From contig JAVTLE010000003.1 in assembly GCA_033439295.1 (NCBI GenBank), forward strand, positions 434,001 through 498,000: DNA of 64,000 nt, read 5' to 3'. Position numbers and translations under genes: made by a program. How positions within the stretch are numbered: the first letter of the stretch is position 1; each line of letters begins with the position of its first letter. Under the pieces are notes generated by a model, which saw nothing but the letters and a program-made list of their open reading frames with translations, ran no database searches and was not told the DNA's origin. Shown piece by piece: positions 12,309 to 22,530 of the stretch. The DNA comes from Deuterostichococcus epilithicus (lineage: Eukaryota; Chlorophyta; Trebouxiophyceae; Prasiolales; Stichococcaceae).

Positions 12309-13648
12309 GCACGCATCCCGAGAGGAGCGACCATCTCTGACGGCCGCGCGGAGCATGGCACAGTACTATGTGCTGTCACAGCCTTGGAAGCGGTGAAAGG
12401 CTGGGGCGCTGCCGCAGGAATGCAGCCGCTGCAGCAGAGGACCTGGTGTGACAGGACTGTCTGAATCCGCCCCCTGAACTTGTGCGTCCGGGACTCTCGG
12501 ATCCGGGAGCATGTTTCGTGCCTGACCACAGGAGGGCAAGGCGAGCATGCGCTCGCCGGCGCTGCTGCGGAACAAGGGCCGCGGGCACTGGGCGGCAATC
12601 GAGAGCCTCGCGGCGCCGCCGCCAAGGCCGGGCGGCGGCCGTCGGTCGTGCCAATGGCGGCCCGGCGCTGCGGCGGCCTGCGCGCGCCACCAGTGGCGCG
12701 GAGGCCGCCCGGCGGCGGAGGCGCAGCGACGGCCGCGACTGCCAGACCGGCCGCAGGCGCCTGCTCCGCCGACGCTCACCGGCAGGCCGCAGCGCCAGGG
12801 CGTGGTGCGCTGCCTCTTTCCGTACTTCGATTCTGCTGGGCAATTTGTGCACAAGACGTTTGCCGTCCCTTGGAACACATATGGAGCTTCGATGGGGGAC
12901 CGCACGGCAGGCATCTGGTATGAGTGTTGCCGTGCGTGCGGATGCACCTTCTCAGCGAATGGGTGTTTGGGGTGTGGCTGGCGGGGCTTTTGATGCAACT
13001 AGCTTCCTGTTGGGGGGGTTAGCACAGACAGCGCGGCGATGAGGGCGGGGAATGGATGCGCAGAGGTTCTTCGAAACATTGCCTGCAGCTCAGCTGACCC
13101 TTCCTGACGCTCCAGAGTCAATGTCTAGGTACAGAACATGTCGTATTGGACATGGCTGGTCCGAAGGCATGAGCCTTATTCCAGTCTAGCTAGATAAGAG
13201 GTCGGCACCCAATGCAGAAGCGCTTTGCTCCTGAGCTCACAGTAACGGTCCCAACCGCAGCCAGCCCCTCCCAAAGAACGCGACCCTCGATGTTGCAGTC
13301 GCCAGATGTCTGGCGACCAGTTTGTTGTCGAGGCCACCTGCCCTCTGGGCATGATGCGCCTGCCCGCCACTATCTGCAGCATCACTGGCTGGTGCTGCCC
13401 CGTCACACTCAAAGACGGCAGCTGCTGCCCCCGCCATTGCCTCTAGCGGCCGGCAACCAGGCAGCGCGCATCAGGCTGCGATGCCGGCGGGCCACTCGGC
13501 TGCCAATCCCCTAGCTGCTGTATGGCCAGCGTGCTGCCACCGGCAGTGCCGGCAGCGGCCCGCGCCCCACGCTGGCTGCCGCCGCCGCCGCCAGCCNNGG
13601 CCCCCCGCCGCTGGCGTCAGCTGCAGCCCGACAGCTGTCCGCAGCCCG
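12309..13648. other. intergenic, convergent 3' ends, no supported gene
   Basis: The region lies between the stop of the plus-strand hypothetical gene and the stop of the minus-strand Sufu-like gene. Overlapping frames at 12366-12998 on both strands reflect GC bias. An ATG frame at 12547-12993 (148 codons) is the best candidate but has no supporting motif. Two undetermined bases lie at 13597-13598. Confidence 0.3.
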
Positions 13649-15347
13649 TCAGGCATCGCCGCCACTGCCCTCCACGGCCGAGTCGCGCCTGAGCGACGAC
13701 ACCAGCCGCTGCGGCCCGGCAAACAGCTCGCTGAGCTGCCGCCGGCCGTCAGCGCCCTGGTCCGTGATGAGCTTCAGCTCCGGCAGCGTCAGCAGCTTGA
13801 TGTTGACCAGCAGCACGTCTGTCAGCGGCATGCCGTCCACCTGCGGGTTTGCCAGAGTGGGGTCAGCAAACGCCGCCATGCGGTCTGGTGGTAACCACGG
13901 CTTTGCGGATTGTGACAGCGCTGAAGGGGCATGCATGCGCCGTATTGCTGTGGGGACGGGGCGTTGGCAATGGCGTCGTTGCGGAGTCCCCCTGCCGCTG
14001 CTCCACATGCGAGGGAGGTCCTCCTGGTCGCGCGATGGCTGCCAGGCCAGGGAGGGGTTCCGACCAGAGGGCTGCAGCAGCCGGGCACCTTGTCTGGCAC
14101 AGAGGTGGATGAGGCGCCACCGTTGGCGAGCTCGTCGCCGGCCGCCGGGTCTGTGAGGCCCAGCAGGGCACCCACGCGCCCCGCCGAGTTGACGTGCGAC
14201 ACCTTAAACTCCTCCTGTGAGGATCGTGGAGCCAGCAGCTCACGTGTCGAGCTGCATGGTGGGTTTGGAGCGCAGTGCCGTGCCGTGGGGCTTCTGGTGT
14301 GGACCACACTGACATGCACAGCGCCAAAGCAAGCTCAGGCAGGAGCAAGGTGCCCACCGGTATGGTGTCGTTCACACCCTCCGCCTCTGTCGACAGCAGC
14401 GTCATATCGTCCATGATGCTGCGGATGCCGCCGTGGCCTGCGCGGCAGCAGCGATTCGCGTCAGCCCCGACGCCGTACGCCCCCTGCAGCGCACCTGGCT
14501 CTCGCACTTGTGCTGTGCAGCATGCCCCAAGCGTGCATGTCCCAAGCGTCACGCAGCACAGCATGTCTCACCAGCCGCGAGCTGGCTGACTGTGTACAGT
14601 AGCTGAAACTGCCAGCTCTGCTTTATGTCGTGTATGGTCTCGGAGACCTCGTCCGCGGGTGTCTCGATGTAAAACTCCAGCCCAAACCCGTTGACATTGC
14701 CCTCGCCTGCAGCGGGCAGGCAGAGGCGTCGCTGGTAGGGTAGGCTGCTGCCAGTGCATGCAGGGCGTGCCGCGCCTGTGCAGTGCATGCGTATGTGCAA
14801 GAACATTCAACAGAGCAGGGCACCAGGCTGCTCATGCCTTGTGTGTGCCGAACTTCAGGCGATATCAGCACGCTTCTGCGGGGCTCACCCAGCGAGACAT
14901 CGTCGAAAGGGTCGGACAGACCGTCTGAGGCGATGATCACGTTTCCATTTGGTCGCCTGACCACTCTGAAAGCCTGTGGCACCAGGCGGCTGGTTCATGA
15001 AAAGCCGGCAGATGGCGCAGAGCGTGCATGCCTGCCAAGTGGCGACAGGCGGCCACAAGTAAGGTTTCAAAGGTTGCGAAGATGGCACGCAGCTCGTGCA
15101 CGACGCTCGCCTGCCGCATGGCCGGCCACCGGGGACCGCCCATTAGCGCTGGGTTGACCAGATGGCTGAGCACCAGCGGCTCCAGGCTGCCGATCCGCTG
15201 CCAGCACTCCTCCCGTGCCCGACTGGACGCCTCCAGCACCTCCTCTATTGAGCCGTTGGCTCGCGGCTGGAACAGCGTTAGCGGCTGTAGATATGCGTCC
15301 TCATCCGGTCGGGGCAAGCAGCAGGGAAATAGCTTGCGAAGCTTCAT
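13649..15347 (-). CDS. Suppressor-of-fused-like domain protein
   Basis: Resembles the Sufu-like domain found in animal Suppressor of fused and in many bacterial proteins of unknown role. ATG at 15347 opens MKLRKLFPCCLPRPDEDAYL; the adjacent cysteines near the N-terminus could be lipidated. Exon 1 continues through SRAREECWQRIGSLEPLVLS. Exon 2 (about 14972-14890) has FRVVRRPNGNVIIASDGLSD, the typical 'SDGLSDPF' signature. Exon 3 (about 14710-14575) has NVNGFGLEFYIETPADEVSE, the second signature, plus WQFQLLYTVSQLA. Later exons hold SIMDDMTLLSTEAEGVNDTI, VSHVNSAGRVGALLGLTDPA and the C-terminal VDGMPLTDVLLVNIKLLTLP. This order matches Sufu-like domains. Function in algae is unknown; no Hedgehog pathway is implied. 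Family call is from motif memory, moderate confidence. Confidence 0.6.
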
Positions 15348-15730
15348 GATCAGCGCCGGCAGACTCGAGTCAATACTTGTTCGAGCTGCCGGCCATCTGC
15401 CGTCTTAAAGTTGCCAAGCAGGGCTCTGCTGGCGCCAGCGCCTCGCCTTGAGTGCCAGCCGATTGTGCTTGCTCCTCGACGTTAGGTCAGCACCATGTGC
15501 GTCGTGTCGCCGCTGCAATACATCACTGTGTCGCTCCACTACATCGTCTTGATACCTGGCTGTTTCTCCTAAACACTTTGAGCATCCCATCCAGGGTGGG
15601 CAGTGACTGATCCCACATTCGTCAGGTTTCTCCAGTCCATCTTTCCATCGTTTCATCGCTCGATGTCACCCATCGCAAAGTCTCGCTCGCCACTGCTTGG
15701 CACTGATGTGCGCCACTTGGTGTTTTGCAG
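15348..15730. promoter_or_regulatory. divergent promoter region of Sufu-like and S1-domain genes
   Basis: About 380 bp separate the Sufu-like ATG (15347, minus) from the first supported S1-domain exon (15731, plus). The first exon and transit peptide start of the S1 gene should lie here or be very short; I could not place its ATG. Confidence 0.35.
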
Positions 15731-18700
15731 GCCGCTCCGACAGCGATCATCGCTGCGGAAGCGGAGCCGGCGCCGATGCCAACGCCAAAGCCGCCGCCGC
15801 CGCTGCAGCAGGAGGAAATGGACCGCTATCGAGCGGCCATCGAGCGACGAAAGAAACCAGCTGCTTCTGTTGAGCCGTCCTACGCAGACTTTGATGCAGC
15901 GCTCAGCGGCAAGCAACCCAGCAACGCCGGCGGCACGAGCGCCGGCAGCGATACCGTCAGAGCCAGGAAAGCCAGCGTCACCGCACAGCTGCCTCGACCG
16001 ACGCGGCCCAGCCGTCGCGAAGCGGACGACGTCGAAGGTGGAAGCGATGATGGCGATGATGGCAATCGCGGCCGCCCGAGCGAGGGCAACCCAGCTGGCA
16101 ATGCACCCGCACAGGCTGCCGCCTCGCATCCGGCACCACCAGCGGCAGCGCCCAAGCCGTCAAGGCCAGGCAAGCTGACGCCGCCGCTGCTGTCGCAGCA
16201 GCCTGAGGTCGCCAGGCAGACTGGCAGCCCTAGCGGCGACCAGCGCAGCAGCCAGCTCACTGATGCCGCAGCACAGGAAGAGGAGGAACCCCTGGAACAC
16301 GAGGAGGCAACCTCGCTCAGCGGGCCGGTGCAGCCGGCCAGCTCAGCGAAGGCAGCCGAATCCACAGCGGTATCGCCGCCGCCGCAGCAGCAGCAGCTGG
16401 TGCAGCGCCCGAGGCACCCTGCCGCCGCAGCCGCCGCCGAACCNGCGGAGGCGCCGGCGCAGCCTGCGATCGCCCCGGAGGCGCTGCCGCCGCCGCCGCC
16501 GCTGGCGCAGCGCCCACAGCCAGTGCCGCAGGAGCCGCAGTGGGTGCCCCAATCGCGGCATCCGCAGCCGGCACTGCCAGACGAGCAGATGTAGGCTGCC
16601 CTTCCCTCTTTTGGTGTTGTCATTTTTTATCTGTCAGGCATCCTGCCTCTGCCAGTGCATCAACTGACACCCTGCAGGACTTGCAGCTCTCCAGCGCCGC
16701 CAGCTTTGCTGTGCCCTGCGGTGCAACCCGATTCAGCCTGATTCATGCACGTGCGATTCCGGATTTCCGACCGTACCCGCAGGCAGTCTGCGCCGCCGCA
16801 CATACGGCTGGCCAACCGGCTGCTGGCCAGTGGAGAACCCATCATGGTGTCCGTCTACGGCTTCAACGGCGGCGGTGCGTCTCTTTCTTGATTCCAACTT
16901 TATCCCTCGGGAGGCGGAGTTGACCACCTCCATATCCAATCTTGGTGTCTTGGGAAGCAGGGTCCACGCCAGCGCTACATGCTGTCAAGCCGAGGCTGTC
17001 CTGTCGCCACCAGCAACCCTCAAAGCGACGCGCACACCCATTGCCGGGAGGCTCGAAGCATGATCCTACGCCTGACCACCCTGACCGCTTGACCGCCTGA
17101 CTGGAACTGCAAGGTCCTGCAGGCCGGTAGTGACGGCGCTCGATTGCCGGCTGCACGGCCTCGTGCCAGCAAACGACTGTCATTCTGAGGAAATCAAAAA
17201 CCTTTTCATATTATTTGTATCCAAACAGGCCTGCTGGTGAGGGCGGTGGACAGCGGGCTGCGTGGCTATGTGCCGCTGGCGCAGCTTGGCTATACTCCGG
17301 CGGCAGTCATCTTCCGCCGCGTCAGCGCCATGGAGCAGCAGTGGCGTGCCGATTTCCCAGGTGTTGGTTAGCTTCAGTAATCGATTGCTCTGTAGAGCGT
17401 GGGAGTACTAGGTCCTCTTTGTTGTGTGGGCCTGAGCCTCACACGTCCGAGATTGCGCCTTGGCACAGCGACCTGTTGGTCGAGAGAGCCGCCAGTCGGT
17501 CCCTGGGACATGCACGTGATGGTGCGGCGCCGCCTACGATCGGCACGAGTGTGCGGTGATGCGTGGCATGTCTCCGGCCGCCACCGTGCTGCGACACCCG
17601 TGCGCCAGGCTTCCGTGACCTTGGCCGCAGGCAAGACGCCGTCCGACGAGCAGAACCTCGCATGGCGGCGGGACGCACTGAGCTCGATGATGGACCAGCA
17701 GTTCTCGGTAGGCCGTTGGGGATTGATGAATGACTGGATCAATCGTTGTGACATTCTGCTCACCGATCTGGGCGACACCGCCAGCCGCCCGCTGCTTGCA
17801 TGGGGTGTGTGCACTGTGTTGTCTCACAACCGGTCGTGAGTCGGTGGCTGTTCGCCTGGTCTGCTTTAACGACTGGAGCAACCCTGGCTGCGCACACGCT
17901 GTGCCAGCCAGCCCCTGTTGCACCACCACCCGTCACCACCACGTATGCGACCTCCTCCGGGAAACTCAGCATGCACGGACCACATGGTGGCACACCTCCC
18001 CGCATGGTCCCGAACGCAGGTGCGGCTGTGGGGCTTCAACGGCAAGTCCATCATCATGAGCCAGCGGGCGCTGCACGGCGGCGGCGCCGCCGCGATTGCG
18101 CCGCCCAACAGCCGCCTGGAGTGCCTGGACGAGGTGCTGGAGGTGCTACAGGGCAACATCGGCGCCGTGGTGGAGGTGCGTATCTCAGAAAGGAGTTGCT
18201 CTTTCACATCATAATAGAACCTTTCGTTCAACAGCGAACCATCTGCCTTTACTGGTATCTGAAATTGGTGCTGGAGGTGCTGCATCGACGCTATTGCTGG
18301 AGGTACACATTGTTTGTTTCAGCGATACACTGTGTTGCACTGGACCACCCGGTAGTCAACCACGCTGAGGAGTCACCTGCAGGCAACGCCGACACGCAGG
18401 CGACAGTCATGCAGATCATGGACTTTGGAGGCTTGAAGCAACTCACATGTTGCGCCCTGTCGAAGCCGCTGCCGAGCACTGCTGCCCGCGCTGCAACCCG
18501 CAGGCGACGGTCATGCGGGTCATGGACTTTGGCGCTTTCGCAGCATTTGACGTGGAGGTCTCGGCGGCCGGCGAGACGCGGGTGCAGGAGGTCGTGGGCC
18601 TGCTGCACCGCACCGAGATGTCCTGGGGCGAGATCGCGCACGCCGGCGATGTCGTCAAGGTGGGCCCCGCTGGCTGCAGCAGTTCTTCCTGTACAAGCGA

Positions 18701-20938
18701 CAACATTGAAGCCGTGGTGTGAACTCGTGGGCCTGCCTACAAGCACCGCCGCCGCTGGCGCTGGGTCCTGCCAGCATCCGGTGCCCTGGCTAACGAGTGT
18801 GCGTGTCGTATGACACTCATACGGTTGACGCTGCGCATCGCTGTCCCATTGGCATTGCCCCTTTCTGTGCACAGCTCCCCTGCGTCCGCTTGACTACTGA
18901 GTGTGCGTTGCTGAGCCTGCTGCTGCGCGCGCTGCAGGAGGGGGAGAATGTGCAGGTGGTGATGATCGCGGTGCGGCTGGAGGGCGGCGCCCCTCGGGTG
19001 TCGCTCAGCCTGCGCCGCCGCAGCGCCGACCCCCTGGCCCAGACGCTTGACGACCTGCTGTCGGGTGCGCGCGCCCCCGGGGCAGTGTCCCTCGGATCAG
19101 ACACGCTGAAGGAGCTGCCCGAGCAAGCACCTGCTCTGACAATGTGTCCGGGCGCCAAGGTTGACTCGAGATGCGCACAATCCCTCGAATAGCTGGCTAC
19201 TTTCGAGACACCGCAGTGCATGCAAGAGCAGCTGCCTGGAGCTGCCTCAGAATACACGGGTGCGTTTCGTAGGCGACCATGAGACTCGATTGTGTATCTT
19301 TCCGTGCCGGCGCAGGCACGGAGCCCAGCGGCGGCGCGGCGGACGTGGCGCTGCCGGACGTGGGCGGCGGCCGCGGCGGCGCCGACGCCGGCGGCCTCGA
19401 CCTGCGCTCCCAGCTCGGCAACATGCCCGAGGTGCGGGGCGACACGAACCCACTGGACGCCGAACCTGCAGCCAAAGTGGCATCCGCCTTGCCCCAACGG
19501 CTTTTGGTGTCCATCAGAGGGTGCTGCAGCCCTGCCGGCTGCCGGGGCAGCGGGTGAAAATGGTTGCGGTGAGCCACTGGCACCGCCTCCTCGAGGTCGC
19601 AACGCTCGTGCTGATACCAGTAAGAGCACTGTAAGTATCAGTTATCTAGACTGGTGGTCCTGCTGGACCGAAAAGTGAATGACGTGCGCTGCGAGCTGGA
19701 GCTGTGCTGCTAGGGGCGCGGGAGCATGCGTGCAACACGCCGGCGGCTCGCCTTGTGCTGCGCTGTGTTTGCCGAGGCAGTGCTGACTCAGAGAGGGGAG
19801 ACAGCAGGGTTGCAGGTGCTGGAGCTGCGCAAGCTGCTGGGGGTGCAAGGCGGCGTGCTTTGACGCGCCAGCAGCACCGCCCCTCCTGAAGTATTCTTGC
19901 CGATTCTGCCGAGGCAACGCCTGCCGCGCCTGTTGCGCCGCAGGTGCTGGAGCTGTGCAAGCTGCTGGGGTCGCAGGAGGGCGTGTTTGACGCGCAGCCG
20001 GGGCGCCGACTGCGCTCCAACGCCTCATCACCCTCCGTGCAGGCGCGCGCTCCTGCCCATGCAGATCCCTCAAAGCTCCTTCAAATTTCCTTTCGTTCGG
20101 GACCCTGACGTTAAACTTGCCGAATTGCCCGACCGATCGAGGCCAACGCAGTGACAGATTGGCGAGGGCAGCAGCGCCGTGGTCTGTGCCGGTCGCTTCG
20201 GATGACGGACGTGGAGCCTGTTGCGACGGCTGCAAGCCATTCTCGGGGACCAGCTGTGCCGGAAGCATCGCACCGTTCAACTGTAAGCTCACTGAATGGT
20301 GCATCGTTCATGGTGCCCAGGTGCTGATGTCCACCACATCCAGCGCAGCAGGCATTGGCGGCGACATCGCTCCCACCCAGGTACTGGAGTCCACACTGAC
20401 TAGGGTTCAGGGCCGTGCACTGTGGCGTCGGGCTGTTCGGCCATGTGCGAGGCTGTGAGGGCTGGCCTTAGCTCTGTGTTCGCAGCCTCCTGATGCTCTG
20501 AGACGACAGGATGTCTCCGCTGTGTGGCGGCAAGCTGCTGCGCTGCCGGATGCGTGCCATTGCATGACATCCTTCTGTTTCATCAGAACCTGTTCCAATG
20601 CCCATCCTCGACATTCCAGAGCAACAACACAACGAGTTGCTGCAATTGAATCAGGTAGCAACCCTTCTAGCAGTATGAGCTGGTGGAGCGGCACGGCACA
20701 GATGTGCAATCCAAACAGCTTGTTCCCCAATTAGACCGGTCGCCAAACCAGGATACATTCACGACAGCCAACTGAAGAAACTCTGCATTTCCCACAGTAT
20801 GAGCTGGTGGCGCGGCGCGGCGTGGACGTGCAGATCATAGAGCTGGTCGCCCGTCTGGACCGGGAGGCAGTGAAGCGCCTCGTCTCGGCGTCCATCCCGC
20901 AGCTGTCCTCCGTGTTAGCGCCCGAGGACGGCGCCTGA
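15731..20938 (+). CDS. plastid S1-domain RNA-binding protein (At1g12800-like)
   Basis: Matches the layout of the plant chloroplast S1-domain RNA-binding protein family that includes Arabidopsis At1g12800, linked to plastid RNA processing or translation. After acceptor 15730 come a long Pro/Ala-rich exon (LQQEEMDRYRAAIERRKKPA), then LASGEPIMVSVYGFNGG, then RAVDSGLRGYVPLAQLGYTP (first S1-like unit), KTPSDEQNLAWRRDAL, and WGFNGKSIIMSQRAL. The clear S1 domain is TVMRVMDFGAFAAFDVEV followed by VVGLLHRTEMSWGEIA, EGENVQVVMIAVRL and RVSLSLRRRSADPLAQTLDD. The tail has LELCKLLGSQEGVFDAQPGR (from 19944) and, from acceptor 20796, YELVARRGVDVQIIELVARL to EDGA and TGA at 20938, as in the plant C-terminus. 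Start codon and transit peptide are not located. Several introns contain decayed copies of adjacent exons. Confidence 0.75.
18391..18441 (+). repeat. ghost copy of the S1 exon beginning at 18504
   Basis: An intronic segment repeats the acceptor and first about 45 bases of the downstream exon (CGCAG, then GGCGACNGTCATGC, then TCATGGACTTTGG). It diverges afterwards and would shift to GGLKQL. Offset about 103 bp. Confidence 0.8.
19812..19870 (+). repeat. ghost copy of the S1-gene exon beginning at 19944
   Basis: It reads TGCAGGTGCTGGAGCTG like the real exon, and continues CGCAAGCTGCTGGGG then GGCGTGCTTTGACGCGC, with one extra base that breaks the frame. Offset 132 bp upstream of the exon. Confidence 0.85.
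20672..20740 (+). repeat. ghost copy of the last S1-gene exon
   Basis: CAGTATGAGCTGGTGG, GCGGC and the tail ending in GACCGG align with the real exon at 20797. The copy has several substitutions and an in-frame stop near its end. Offset about 122 bp; the acceptor CAG is preserved. Confidence 0.85.
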
Positions 20939-21065
20939 CGAGCCTCTGATGGGCGGCCTGGCATGCGGTTTGGAGGGTAGGCTTTGCGAGCCCCTGTTGT
21001 GACCCGATGCTGCCAGCCGGCCACGGCGCTGCCATACTGCCGCTGCTAGCGCCCTGTGCCGCCGC

Positions 21066-22442
21066 CTAGGGGCCACTGTCGCGCCACGGCGCCTGCGCCC
21101 CGGTCGGCACTGGCCGGGGCGACGGCGCTTCGGTGGGTCCGGAGATGCCGCCTCCGTGTGCTGGCCCCTGGTCCAGGATGGCCGCGCCTGGGGCGACTGT
21201 GATACCTCTGCAACTGCATGTGCGGCATCGAAGGGCGTTGTGCGGCCGCTTGGTCATAGACGACTCCGGCATTCGGTGCAGTGTAGCGACTGCCGGAGGT
21301 ACATCTTCATCGGTGCGTTGTCAGTCGTGCATGCATTTTCGCTGGCTCTCTGTTGTGGCGTCTTGGAATTGACACGGAGGCACTGTTGTTGCATGCAGCT
21401 GCATGTGGACATCGACATGTATCCGCAGGCTATCTCCCTTGCTTACAGCTCGCCTTTCCATACGTTCTCACAAACTCATGCGCTTGGCCCGCCCCCTGTG
21501 AGGCATGCGCCTGCACTCCCTTCACGCAAACACTGCTGCACACCGCGCACCTACTTGGTCGAATTTGATATCCGATGGTGGCTGCACTCAGAACATTAAG
21601 CTCATGGTCGTGTACCACCCCGCCAGTGCAAGACGTCACACCACCTTGCCGTAGCTCCTGGCGCCTGCGGCAGACCTGTAAGCTCCCATGTCACTCTGCC
21701 CGAATCTGAGATGCACATCTTGCGTTCGCTTTGATCCTTGTTGAAGAACCGCCATTCTTGGGCGTGTGCCACCCGCGTGCCCTCGACCCTGCCGCCCCAT
21801 CCAGCAAATGGCATGCCGGCCCTGCAAAGGGCATATTGTCAGGCTGTCCTGCAGCCCGGCCACCGCGCTGTCGAGGCCCCCATTGGCCATCGCGCCCGGC
21901 GGGACGCAGCTGTCAGACGCGCCTGTGCCGCCGTGCCCGCTGCTGACCAGCAGGCTGGGGCTGTCCTGCACGCTTGGCATCTGCAGCGCTGGCGCCAGCG
22001 GGTGCAGCGGCCCGCTGTCCGCGGCCAGGGTGGCACCTGGCCGGCCACAGGCTTTGGGCGCGGCGCGGTCACAGTGCCCGCTGCCGCTCGTGCGCAGGCT
22101 GTATAGCTGCCCTGCTAGAGCGGCACAGGCACCGGCGTCGGCGACCACGCGCATCAGGATGCAACAGGCGGTCAGGCCGGCGTGCAGCCCAAACCGGCGG
22201 CTTTGGCGCGGTTGCAGGGCCCAGAGGCGGCGGCTGATGCTCTGCCGCTTGCCGGCGGCGAACCCAGAGCCATGCGCGACACTGCCGAATCAGTGACAGC
22301 GCTGGCGGCGGCCGCTGCCGCAGCAACAGTCTGCAATTGCTGCGGCTCAGGCTGCGAGTCGGCCTCCCCGCCTGCCATGTCCCGACATGTAACAGTAGCG
22401 GCTTACTCGCTGGACTGCTGCTCAGCCACCGCCAGAAGCGGC

Positions 22443-22530
<88 letters not shown>

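Noticed and set aside
12547-12993. ATG-initiated 148-codon frame on the plus strand
   Set aside because: All frames on both strands are open here because of GC bias; the product has no domain and no splice support.
15880-16623. 247-codon minus-strand Gly/Ser-rich frame
   Set aside because: Shadow of the first large exon of the S1-domain gene, whose spliced exons match a known family.
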